Shown piece after piece: positions 22,043 through 32,542 of a stretch of 64,000 bases of DNA. Below the pieces are notes generated by a model. It searched no databases, was not told the origin of the DNA, and saw only the letters and a list, made by a program, of their open reading frames with translations. Source of the DNA: Bradysia coprophila (lineage: Eukaryota; Arthropoda; Insecta; Diptera; Sciaridae); assembly GCF_014529535.1 (NCBI RefSeq), contig NW_023503751.1, forward strand, positions 1,472,614 through 1,536,613, written 5' to 3'. The position numbers and the translations under genes are program-made. Numbering within the stretch: the stretch's first letter is position 1; each line of letters begins with the position of its first letter.

Positions 22043-22463
22043 GTTGGTATGAAAGTTGCTGAAACGTTCCTTCTATTTGTCGGGCGGACGTATTATATTT
22101 AGTGATAATGAATGTCGCTGTGATGATCTAGTGAATCTTGGATGTGCGTAGCCTCCCTAACAGTACCCAGTTTTGTAGGTTATAATATTTATCGGCATAT
22201 CATAGGCGAAAAGATAAGACACCAAAAGATTTTTAGTTGGCCTGTGGGAGTTCGTTCAGTGTACCGAACGTTTTACTGCTTAAAAAAACAAATATTTCAG
22301 TTATTATGATCCAAACTTTATCCATAGATCCCTGTCAACACAACTTGCTGCTGGAGTCTGGTGGTCTGCCAATTGCGCCGCTTTTGCCACCAATGATATC
22401 GTCGAGTATACAATAGCAAGTGTTGAAGATTTGGACAGACAATTTCGCATCAAGTATGGGGTA

Positions 22464-22946
22464 TAGGGATGAGCGGGTTGGGGTTTTTTCAAAACCCGCC
22501 CGAACCCGACCCGACCCGTTTTTCATTTCTGAAACCCGACCAGAGTAAACCCGACAGACTCTTAACCCGCCCGAACCCGACCCGACCCGATTTTCATTTT
22601 TGAAACCCAATCCGAAGTCAACCCGAAAGTTTTATAACTCGTCAAAGTTTTTTAGCAAATTTAGTTCAAATTTATGTGAGAAATGCTTGAAACTAATTTA
22701 ATATTTTCAGAATTACGTTAAAAACGTGAAGAAACAACTTATATTGATACTTTTTATAAAATTTTAAATACTTCTGGTTGGAACTTTTAAATACTCCTGG
22801 AACCCGCCCGACCTGACCCGAATATTATTCTTTGAAACCCGATCCAAAGCAAACCAGAAGACTCTACAACCCGCCAGCCCAAAACCCGACGGGTCGGGTC
22901 GGGTTTGCGGGTTACCCGAATCTTCGGGCCAACCCGCTCATTCCTA
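22464..22946. mobile_element. 483-bp hAT-type MITE inside a receptor exon
   Basis: Terminal inverted repeats TAGGRATGAGCGGGTTGG, 8-bp target duplication ATGGGGTA at 22456-22463 and 22947-22954. The body is rich in CCCGACCCGA words at both ends. The receptor frame runs IKYGV before and VKGGS after, and is continuous across one copy of the duplication, so the insertion point is exact. Confidence 0.92.
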
Positions 22947-23680
22947 ATGGGGTAGTCAAAGGCGGTTCAACCGCATCATTTTTCCGCAATTCGAATAATC
23001 CAACATATGATATGATGCGGTCGACCATGGAATCGTCAGAATTAACGGCATTCGTATCAAACTCTGCCGAGGGTGTCAGTCGTGTGGTGAAGGGGGATGG
23101 TACATATAATTCATTCCATGAAAGGTGTGCGGCAAATGTTTCTTACATCCAGTGGTACAGTTTTCAGGAAAATATGCATTCTTAATGGAATCAGTTGCGA
23201 TCGAATATGTTACCGAACGAAGATGCGACTTGACTCAGGTTGGCCCAGTGTTGGACAGCAAGAGTTATGGAATTGCAATGACCAAAAGTGAGAATTTCAA
23301 ATGCATGTTGCAAGTAGTCACCAAAAAGTTACTTTTCCTTGTTCCACAGATTCTACCTATCGATCTCAAGTAAATGTCGCCATCTTGAAACTACAAGAAA
23401 ATGGAAAATTGCAGACTTTACAGAAGCGTTGGTGGAAGGAAAAACGTGGCGGTGGTTCGTGCGATGTAAGACTTTATGAACAAGTAGACTCATGCAATAG
23501 AATTAATTGATTTTCGGATTTGTTTTCAAGTTTTTTAGTTCGAATGATAATTTTGTATATGAACTCGGCTTCGACAATCTTATTGGAGATTTTATTGTCC
23601 TAATAATTGGCTTGGGCATCGCGTGTATCATCGGCGCTTGTGAATGTCTGTTCAAATCACGAATGGAGCGATATATCTAA

Positions 23681-24030
23681 ATACTAAAAAATTGTATCCA
23701 AAATATTTAATATTTGCGTCGTTTACATTCAACCCGAAGTCGAAGCTTTACTCTCCAGAGCAACGAAATTTTTTTAACAACTTCCATGTAGCTACCAAAT
23801 AATTTCCAGGTCATCTGCAAAACTAGCAATTGGCTGGCAGTTCTGCCATCTTCATTACTTCCAATCTGATCACATTGCTGTATGGACCAACTTTTACTGA
23901 CAATTCTCCAAGATTTGCCTGGTTATGGACATCTGATATGTGGCTGAACGACTTTTTATTTTGCCTCTAATGAAATTAGAAAAAAAATCTGTCTTTAGAG
24001 TTTGAGTACATTCTCAGCCTTGATTTTCAC
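23681..24030. other. Downstream of receptor gene; no gene seen
   Basis: Probable 3' untranslated and intergenic DNA. No coding exon or repeat was recognised up to the MITE at 24031. Confidence 0.4.
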
Positions 24031-25042
24031 TTAGGGGTCATTCAAATAGTGAGGACGCACCTGAAGGGGGGAGGGGGGTTTCCGAAAATCGTGCAGAAGT
24101 GTGCGGTCTAGAGGGGGAGTTTTCAAAAACCGTGTGCACTCTTTTAAGAAATGTTATTTTAGTTTCACTTTTAAATTTTGAGTTATTATTCAACAGAAAC
24201 TCTACTATATATAAGCCCCGCCCTTCCGCTTCAAAGTAGGCCTTCTTTTAGCTGTAGAAATTTTGCAAAGTTTCATTGATATGACCGAACTGTGAGCGCG
24301 TACAGCAATTATTCGATAAGGTTCACTGGTGAATCGTCAAGAGGATGATGACAAGTTTCATTACGCCGTTCAGCAATTCACTTTCGTTCTCAAATTTTCT
24401 TACATTTAGAGAGCGTAAAGTTATTGTTTTTTGTTCAGTTAAAACTGTCAAAGTTCACTATCTATGTATCTCTCTCCTCTACCTATGTCGGCAATATGGG
24501 TAGCTTTGTTAAAAATATCACAAATGCACCAGTGAATGTTATCGAAAAATTACTGTACGTTCCAGGTTGGAAAGCCTTGGAAAGGTAAACTCTCAGTGAA
24601 ACTTGACAGCTCTCACCAGACGATTACGACGAACGAAAAATAATTACTGCACGCTCTCTGTATTTTCCAGATTAATTATGGACTCATTGTTAGATTCTGA
24701 AAATTTCGTTAAAAAAATTCGGTCAGTTTGAAAATCGACATCGGTAAATGGCGATTCTGACGAATTACAAGTGTTTCCATTTCATGTGAATACGTATGCC
24801 ACATTTTCAACATCATACATATATTTTCGGACATCGGTGTATTCTACGCCGCTTCGTGGAATTTACTGCCACAGAAACGCTGGAATTGAAAATTGAAAAG
24901 TCTCGTTTTTTCCGCCTTTCTGGTCGACTTTTGAACGACTTTTAGTGGGGTTTTTTTGAAAAACGTGCAAAGGCGTCCAAGGGGATGGGCGACTCAAATA
25001 TCGCATCTAAACACCGTGCGCACTATTTGAATGACCCCTTAC
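24031..25042. mobile_element. ~1.0-kb MITE with TAGGGGTCATTCAAATAGTG ends
   Basis: The left end TAGGGGTCATTCAAATAGTG and the right end CACTATTTGAATGACCCCTTA are inverted copies. A second layer of G-rich sequence (GGGGGGAGGGGGG) lies just inside the left end. There is no transposase frame. Its right end supplies the upstream part of the frame that continues into the Penelope-like domain at 25044. The target duplication is not clear. Confidence 0.7.
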
Positions 25043-25620
25043 TCCGAAAACCGGTGGCACAAGTTGGGGAACTCTTCCCGGATATGAAACATAAATTGAC
25101 GGCTGATCAGCAGTCTTTTGTTATCTATAGAGTGAGATGCAAAAACTGCTCAAAATGGTACATCGGCGAAACGACGTGGTGTCTATGTGACAGATTTGCA
25201 ACGCATATCTCTGATGTAAGAAACATGGGAAAAAATCCTAGAAAAACAGCGCTGATCAAACATGTTTTCGACACTAGTCCGAACAACCATCAATTCGACT
25301 TCAACGGCATGGAGATTTTGAAAAAAGTGCGGAAAAAAGGTGTCATGAAAATTCACGAGGCCAACCAGATTATCCTACATGACAACGAAACAGTCAACTT
25401 CAAATCAGATGCAGCGCACATTTCTCCAGTCTTCTTCAACATAATAAAAAACAACTCCAAAACTCCGAATATAAACCCTCCGGCACCAACTTTGTACAGT
25501 GACCCACCTGCAACAGATGTTCTGACAAATGTTGACATAGGTCATGTCAACACAAACAACAACAATCAACACAATATTGAACCCAGATATAATCTGCGGC
25601 CAAGAAATCGAATTTAATTC
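25043..25620 (+). pseudogene. Penelope-like retroelement GIY-YIG endonuclease tail
   Basis: The frame to the stop at 25615-25617 contains QQSFVIYRVRCKNCSKWYIG, then ETTWCLCDRF, a histidine-bearing helix (ALIKHVFDTS), DFNGMEILKKV and KIHEANQIIL. This is the GIY-YIG nuclease fold with the CxxC insertion found at the C-terminus of canonical Penelope-like elements, where it nicks target DNA for priming. The first motif is VIYRV rather than strict GIY, as in that family. The tail PRYNLRPRN is basic. The reverse transcriptase part is missing upstream, where the MITE ends. The apparent start codon at 24985 belongs to the MITE, so the gene is a 5'-truncated fragment. Confidence 0.8.
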
Positions 25621-25927
25621 AAAATTGTTGTGACATTAGAAGTAACGTAAGTTTAAGTGAAGCTCAGCTTCAACATGTAGAGCCGATTCGTTTATGATTA
25701 CTTATTGTTTTAGCCATGATTATGGTCGGTAACGACGACCGAATGCAAGGGGAAACAATAAACAAATTTTCGTAAACAAATCGTTTCATTGGTTGTCCAC
25801 ACAAGCAATACAAGATCAAGGAATTAAAATCTTTAATTTTGCAATCGAAATTTCTCTCGAAATTTCAAATCAAAGAAAAATTAACAGAAAGGCCTCAGCA
25901 GGAAAATTTCGATTGGAAATCGAAGAA
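25621..25927. other. Possible 3' end of the Penelope-like element; no gene seen
   Basis: Non-coding, with an AATAAACAA word near 25758 that could serve as a polyadenylation signal of the element. Confidence 0.3.
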
Positions 25928-27174
25928 AAAAACATAGCTAACGCCGACCCGTACGAAACACCTATTCGTATCAAAAGCCTTTAATGTGAAACTCTTCATT
26001 TCTCTTACTTCATTTTCTTCTCTGCTGAAAAACTATTCGCCCTTTAAAATCACTTACATTATCCACTCTTTGCCTTGTTATCATATACAACTAAATTGCC
26101 GGAGGCAATATAGACAGCCCCGTACGAAGACAAATTTCATAAATTCCTATTTAAACAGCTATATACCGCTATATTTACCTATATTTTCCTATAAATAAAC
26201 CTTCCACAGATAAATATATGCTATTATATAGCTCTATATGCCTGTATATAGCTCAATATAGCTGTATATAGGTATATATAGGTGTCCATATATGGAATCC
26301 CTGAAACCCCACACACATAACAAATTATTTCCATGTTAACAGAAACTCTCTAAGTATCATTTTTCCCAAGATATTTCTATTTTACTAAAATCCAATATGG
26401 CCGCCGGCAGCCATTTTGTTAGGAGACCGGAAATAGTACCGACGCTTTACATTCGTTAATACCTTTCAAACAAAAAAAAATTCATGAAATTCGGTCAAAA
26501 TTTACTCGAGATATTGTCAAAATACACCACGTTCACTGTACTTCCGAGTAGCCAGATAAGAGCTCACTCCAAGAGACCTAGCTCACGCTCCGGAGAACAT
26601 AATTTCATAAAAAACATTTTCCCTGATTGGTACGGTCAATACCTATCTAATAAAGCTAAAACAGACGAAATATGTTCAAATGTGGCCGACCTACAAGCAA
26701 AAACTGCTTGCCACCCTGTGCCTGTTTCACACCAAGGGGTCTAACTCACGAGTCGGTCATCCGATTTCTAAAAACTTTTTTTTTGTCGATCGGTATTATA
26801 AATACCTTTTTTTGACGTATCACTTAAAAGTGTAACGTTTGAATGTCCGGAGATATCTTCGAAAAACTGTAAAGCACTTATTGGGCCACAGCTCGGGAGG
26901 GGTCGATCCAAAATCACTCATCTTCGAACTTAGCCTGTCTTCTGACATTACCAAACGGGAAAAAAAAGAATTTTCAAAATCGGATGCGTTTTACTCAAGT
27001 TATCGTGCAGACAGACGGACAGACGGACAGACGGACAGACGGACATTTTTTTATTCGCGGATTTGGCATCTCTAGACAACCACAATAGGTTTCCCCTTAC
27101 TCAGGGAGTCCAATTCGACGTGTTACAAACGTATGCGTAAACCCATAAGACCCCAGTACTTCGTACGGGTCTAA
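25928..27174 (-). mobile_element. Family A ('GACCC') hairpin element, full length
   Basis: In minus sense it runs from the hairpin at the right (AAGACCCCAGTACTTCGTAC, GGGTCTAA) through an ACAGACGGACAGACGGACA tract at 27012-27042 to GCCGACCCGTACG at the left. Blocks TGACGTATCACTT and ACCTAGCTCACGCTCCGG are shared with all other family A copies. An AT-rich block of TATATAG words lies at 26150-26290. Confidence 0.75.
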
Positions 27175-27506
27175 TTAGCCGAACGACCCTCTCCTAATCA
27201 AAATTTGTATACTAGCGAGCGAAGTGAGCTAAATTTTTTTAAATAAATTTTTCGTTAGTTGTACATTTTATATTCCAATTCCACTCAAAAAAATTTCCCA
27301 ATTTTTTTTTCTTTAAAAATTTTTCACCACCAAATCGCAGCGCCCGCCCTAGGCAGATGTCTCAATTGTCCGTGTGATGTGGCACAGCTGTGTGATTCAC
27401 TTTTACTGTATTAGTTACACAATATTAATCAGTCATACGAATCGAGTGCCAAATTGGAAAAAGGCCCTGAACTGAAGGGCTTTTTGACTTTTCCACGAAG
27501 GACTTT
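27175..27506. other. No gene seen
   Basis: AT-rich spacer between two family A copies, with poly-A/T runs. Confidence 0.4.
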
Positions 27507-28079
27507 TTTCAGTGTGAGCCTGACTCCAAGAGACCTAGCGCACGCTCTGGTAAACCGAATTTCAAAACCTTTTTTCCCTGATTGGTACGGTCAATACCTA
27601 TCTAATAAAGCGAAAGTAGACGAAGTATGTTCCAATTTGGCCGTCCTACAAGCAAAAAATGCTTGACTAACTCACGAGTCGGTCATCCGATTTTTAAAAA
27701 CTTTTTTTTTTGTCGATCGGTATTGTAAATACCTTCCATTTGACGTATCACTCATAAGTGGAGCCTTTAAATGGCTGGAGATATCTTAGAAAACCCCAAA
27801 AGTACACTTATCGGGACCCAGCTCGAGAGGGGTTGACCCGAAATCACCCATCTTCGAACTTAGCATGTCTTTTGACATTACCAAACGGGGGAAAAAGAAT
27901 TTCAAAATCGTTTGTATTTTACTCAAGGTAGATAACCCACAGACAGACGGACATTTTTTTCAGCTGATTTGGCATCTATGGACAACCACAATAGGTTTTC
28001 CCTTACTTAGATAGTCCCATTCGACGTGTTACAAACGTATGAGTAAACCTATAATACCCCAGTACTTCGTACGGGTCTA
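27507..28079 (-). mobile_element. Family A hairpin element, 5'-half copy
   Basis: It contains the hairpin end (AGTACTTCGTACGGGTCTA), a shortened ACAGACAGACGGACA tract at 27940 and the conserved blocks up to CTCCAAGAGACCTAGCGCA. The distal half is missing. Confidence 0.7.
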
Positions 28080-28809
28080 CAGAGTAGGAGTTTTCATTGT
28101 TTTAAACCAACTGTCAGGTACTAAACGGCGAAGTGCGTTCACAGCTTAAGTTTAATCACAGTTTACAGGAAACAATGGACACGACAGAAAAACGAAGAGC
28201 AAAACGGATGACTATTGAACTTTGGTATTAAGTTGTTCTGTTAAATTGTGAGATTTCAGTTGTTGATATAAGTTGGTCTTAGAAACTTTGCGTCACAAAC
28301 CTCAGCTACCGCTGAAAACCAGGAAAAATTAATTGAGTTTGTAACCAAAAATATTACAAAAAAGCCACTCAAAAGGCGCGAATGTTGCGCAAGCTGTACT
28401 TTCCAACTTTTTTCATAAAAATGGTTTTATCTTTGTCGAGTGGTTTTCGTAATGTCATTTTCGGTTGAAATGTTGGATGATGATCGAATAACATACGATG
28501 CAAGAAAGTGAGGAAAACTGTTTTAGAATAGCATGGCAGGAGGCAGTCTTTTTCTTTTTGAACTTAGAAGGTCTGTAGAGTGAACTTACTCCGAAATGAA
28601 ATAGAGTTTTATGATGAAAGATAAGAAGATATTTTGACATGTACCCCAAGGCAAGTTAAAATAAACTGGTCTTCTGTCCTCTCGCCCCAACGTACCACGT
28701 TGAAAGACAAGCAAATACTTTGACAAGTACCCCAAGGCAAGTTATAACAACTAGTCTTCGGTTTGCTCGCTCTGATCATAACATTCTATGCCCTATTACG
28801 AATTGATTT
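28080..28809. other. No confident gene
   Basis: A short frame starting at 28174 (MDTTEKRRAKRMTIELW) ends at a possible donor (GGTATTAAG). I could not link it to another exon, so it is not called. The sequence CAAGGCAAGTTA occurs twice (28648 and 28734). Confidence 0.3.
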
Positions 28810-30017
28810 TTAGACCCGTACGAAGTACTGGGGTCTTATAGGTTTACGCATACGTTTGTAACACGTCGAATTGGACTCCCTGAGTAAGGGGAAACCTATT
28901 GTGGTTGTCTAGAGATGCCAAATCCGCGAAAAAAAAAATGTCCGTCTGTCCGTCTGTCTGTCTGTCTGCACGATAACTTGAGTAAAACGCATCCGATTTT
29001 GAAAATTCTTTTTTTTCCCGTTTGGTAATGTCAAAAGACAGGCTAAGTTCGAAGATGAGTGATTTTGGATCGACCCCTCCCGAGCTGTGGCCCAATAAGT
29101 GCTTTACGGTTTTTCGAAGATATCTCCGGACATTTAAACGTTAAACTTGTAAGTGATACGTCAAATAAAAGGTATTTACAAAAAAAAAGTTTATGGAAAT
29201 CGGATGACCGACTCGTGAGTTAGACCCCTTAGTGTGGAACAGGCACAGGGCGGCAAGCAGTTTTTGCTTGTAGGTCGGCCACATTTGAACATATTTCGTC
29301 TGTTTTAGCTTTATTAGATAGGTATTGACCGTACCAATCAGGGAAAATTTTTTTATGAAATTATGTTCTCCGGAGCGTGAGCTAGGTCTCTTGGAGTGAG
29401 CTCTTATCTGGCTACTCGGAAGTACAGTGAACGTGGTGTATTTTGACAATATCTCGAGTAAATTTTGACCGAATTTCATGAATTTTTTTTTGTTTGAAAG
29501 GTATTAACAAATGTAAAGCGTCGGTACTATTTTCGGTTTCCTAACAAAATGGCTGCCGGCGGCCATATTAAATTTTATTAAAAGTGATATAAAGTGGGAA
29601 AAATGATGCTTAGAGAGTTTCTGTTAACATGGAAATAATGTGTTAAGTGTGAGGGGTTTCAGGGATTCCATATATGTACAGCTATATTGAGCTATATACA
29701 GGCATATAGAGCTATATAATAGCATATATTCCTCTGTGAAATGTTTATTTATAGTGAAATATAGGTAAATATAGCGGTATATAGCTGTTTAAATAGGAAT
29801 TTATGAAATTTGACTTCGTACGGGGCTGTCTATATTGCCTTCGGCAATTTAATTGTATATGATAACAAGGCAAAGAGTGGATAATGTAAGTGATTTAAAA
29901 GGAAGAATAGTTTTTCAGCAGAGAAGAAAATGAAGTAAGAGAAATGAAGAATTTCACATTAAAATGCTTTTGATACGAATAGGTGTTTCGTACGGGTCGG
30001 CGTTAGCTATGTTTTTG
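28810..30017 (+). mobile_element. Family A hairpin element, full length
   Basis: Hairpin TTAGACCCGTACGAAGTAC / GGGGTCTTATAGG, then TGTCCGTCTGTCCGTCTGTC at 28939, ACGATAACTTGAGTAAAACG and the rest in the same order as 25928-27174 reversed, ending GGGTCGGCGTTAGCTATG. The pair 25928-27174 and 28810-30017 lie as inverted repeats about 1.6 kb apart. Confidence 0.75.
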
Positions 30018-30150
30018 TTTTGGATTTTGACGGATTATTACCCCAACGAGATGTGTCTGTTTGTCAATGACTCCAGTTCAAAGGAGAATACAAACACACT
30101 CATCACACACACAACATACAGTGGTGTGAACTGTCAAAATCCAGAACAAA
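30018..30150. mobile_element. Possible small MITE
   Basis: GTTTTGGATTTTGACGG at the left and CTGTCAAAATCCAGAAC at the right are inverted copies about 115 bp apart. It lies directly against the end of the family A element. No target duplication was confirmed. Confidence 0.35.
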
Positions 30151-31219
30151 CAAAACACTTTGTAATAAGTGCTATTTGTGTTCGAATTAGCGCTGGAACA
30201 CTAAATTCAAACTGCACATTCACATAATCTACGACTTCAGTTAAGAGGACCTTTACGATCCTTACTTTCATTGAGCGCTAGACCGCAATATTTTCATTGC
30301 AATGCGAGCCCGCAGTCAGCTTAGTTTTATGCCCGTACTTGATGCCCAATAATTTAATTAAATAAATCTCCTTTAACCAGTACCCGCATATTATTAGCGA
30401 GTGTAGGGTGTTACCAGCGTATCTGGAATCCAGATTCTGGATCTGCGTTACATGCACAAAGTATGTAGCATTGTATGTCGCCTCGAGTATCAGCTGATTA
30501 AAACCGTCGGTTGCGCTTGCATAAAGTAAAGAAGACTTCTTCTGCCCACGTGTATGCTTCTTAACTTTTATTTTACACAGATTTCAAGTGAATCTTTTTA
30601 CAAAAGTAATCTCGTTGGTCGTAAAAAACCTCTTAAGAAAATTGCGAAAATTGCCGTAATCGAGCGATAGCGATAAGAATTGTTATCATTTCAGCACTTA
30701 ATTCTAAACAAAATAAATTTACGATATTCGATGTAAATAATCACAAAATAACCTCAATCAAACTGTCAAAATAAAAATGCATTCCGTTCGATACATAGGA
30801 TTTGATGACCGTTATGGATCTGGAGCTATCAGCAATCAATGATCCATTTTACCAAATTCCAAAAAGAAAAAACCACTTGTAGTTGTTGAAAGTGTAATTG
30901 GTAGTTGTCCAGATGGTGCGAGAGATGCTTTCGATATTTCATAAAAATAAAAAGACCACTTAGAATCATTTGATACCCTTAATACAGAGCATATGGCATT
31001 TTTTTTTGCAATTTCGCAACGGACTATAAACAACACTAAGGCTTACTTACCCACAGCGTGAGGCTATTAGTTTAACAAGCGAGAGTACAACCATTCAACA
31101 AACAAAGCAATTGCTTTTCCCTTTCCCATGGTTTACGTTTAGTGAATACAAAAATCTCTTCGAGAAAAGTGTGACGCAGTCTATGAAGTACAATTTCTAA
31201 AATGAATGATATCGCTAGA
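30151..31219. other. No gene seen
   Basis: About 1 kb of AT-rich DNA without recognisable exons or repeats. Confidence 0.4.
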
Positions 31220-31585
31220 GTTGACGCTTTCAGCTTCGTTACGCAAAAAATAAATTTCACACCCAATTTTAGTTCAAACAAGCTGCCTTAGTTTTTCTCA
31301 TCATCTGCCAAATAATTTTTACCAAAAAAAAATTTGACTGGAAACAACAAAAATTGTACCAAAAAAGTCTGCGTCGCAAAGTGGCAGATGTTCAGGAACA
31401 GACCAGCAAGAAAATTTATCTGCCACATGCGACGCAGATTTTTTTGGTAAAATTTTGGTTGTTTCCAGTCAAATTTGTTTTTGGTAAAAATTATTTGGCA
31501 GATGATGAGATAAAACTAAGCCAGCTTGTTTGAACTAATTGGGTGTAATATTTAATTTTCGCGTAACGAAGCTGAAAGCGAAGAG
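31220..31585. repeat. ~360-bp palindrome (foldback repeat)
   Basis: The arms 31220-31400 and 31405-31585 are near complementary: TTTCAGCTTCGTTACGC against GCGTAACGAAGCTGAAAG, TCATCATCTGCCAAATAA against its complement, and GCGTCGCA against TGCGACGC close to the centre. A transcript would form a long hairpin. No coding frame or target duplication was recognised. Confidence 0.8.
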
Positions 31586-31621
31586 ATTTTTGTTGGGATA
31601 TCAGTCGTTTTAGAAGTGCTT

Positions 31622-31815
31622 TTTAGAACGAAATTCGAAAATTTAACGAAATTCGAAAATTTGACGAAATTTGAAAATTTGACGAAATTCGAAAATTTGA
31701 CGAAAATCGAAAATTTTACGAAAATCGAAAATTTGACGAAATTTGAAAATTTGACGAAATTCGAAAATTTGACAAAAATCAAAAATTTGACGAAAATTGA
31801 AAATTTGACGAAGAA
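31622..31815. repeat. 18-bp tandem repeat (GAAATTCGAAAATTTGAC)
   Basis: About eleven units of 18 bp with small variations. Because 18 is divisible by three, open frames arise on both strands (TKFENL on plus, FVKFSN on minus); these are not taken as genes. Confidence 0.85.
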
Positions 31816-32542
31816 AATAACTATCTGCAACCATTTGAGAAATAGCTCTAAAACCCTAATTGACCCACCCATTTCTAACTTTTGACATTTTTCACATATG
31901 CCCCTATGTTCTACTCGTAAAACTCTGAGACTTTGCCGAAGAAAGTAAGTCTCTATCTCTCATAACCCAAAAAAATATTAGTCCTTTCATCCTACGCTCG
32001 AGTAGCTCAAAATTTGGTCACTCTAATCACTCCAGCTCAAACGAATCTGACCCGATTTTTTAAATTATTCCCTTGACTGAAAGTCAATTTCAATTTCATT
32101 TATTTCCAAGAAAAAACTTCTAACATTAAACACACAACGTAGCTCCAGTATGCTACTATTCTAAGGAGCTACAACAGTTTAACATAAAATCAAATTAATA
32201 AAGTTGATATAAATCTAGACAACAAGGACAGCTAGCAAGGCGAAAAGTACCATGAGGTGATGGTTGTATCTTAAATCTTCATATTAAATTCTTAAACAGA
32301 TAGAAGTGATATTTGCTCTTTATTCGATCGTGATTTTCGTTTACAGCTGATTTAATTTAATTAGAATCGAGTCGCGTCAGTAAATACGCTTTCAACGAAC
32401 GACAAAATTGATTGAGGGTAAGTGAATTTCTGATCGTTGGCGGAAGGCCATTAAATAGCGTCGGACCAGAATAAAGTTTACCATAGTTCGACGAAATCTT
32501 AGGTTTCTTCAGCAAGTATGAATACCTTGTTTGGTAGTTTGG
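31816..32542. other. No gene seen
   Basis: AT-rich DNA. A CCCTTGACTGAAAGTCAA hairpin at 32072 resembles the ends of the repeats that follow. Confidence 0.35.

Larger units (their letters stand above)
21453..23680 (+). pseudogene. Kainate-type ionotropic glutamate receptor gene without amino-terminal domain, broken
   Basis: Exon 1 (21453-21551) encodes a signal peptide (MVKLFSVHLFFIAIFLCNEN) and leads directly into the ligand-binding domain. Exon 2 (21624-21917) gives half S1: EPYVMLKQSV, GYSIDLIDEI, AIGDLTITSEREEVVEFSTP with the ligand-contacting Arg, ending GISIL just before a stop at 21918. Exon 3 (about 22304-23099, split by a MITE at 22464-22946) gives AAGVWW, then GVVKGGSTASFF of half S2. 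Exons 23168-23287 (GKYAFLMESVAIEYV with the contact Glu), 23350-23465 (ILKLQENGKLQTLQKRWW) and 23531-23680 (last membrane helix FIVLIIGLGIACIIG, end at 23678) complete S2 and M4. All these introns are 62-72 bp and in phase. The first membrane helix, the pore loop and most of the SYTANLAAF helix are missing, so no channel can form. It lacks the usual ~400-residue amino-terminal domain, as many insect IR receptors do, but its sequence is kainate-like. Confidence 0.85.

Noticed and set aside
23097..23185. Reading the receptor exon 3 straight through 23100-23185
   Set aside because: GTACAT at 23100 and TTTTCAG at 23167 define a 68-bp intron; splicing gives KGDGKYAFLMES, matching the family, while read-through does not.
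23531..23540. Receptor acceptor at TTTTTTAG (23538)
   Set aside because: It would shift the frame to an early stop; the acceptor TTTTCAAG ending at 23530 keeps phase and gives the last membrane helix.
24985..25042. Start codon of the GIY-YIG frame at 24985
   Set aside because: It belongs to the terminal inverted repeat of the neighbouring MITE, so it is not the native start.
29964..30227. 87-residue frame beginning MLLIRIGVSYGSALAM
   Set aside because: It starts within the end of a family A element and runs into a small inverted-repeat element; no domain.
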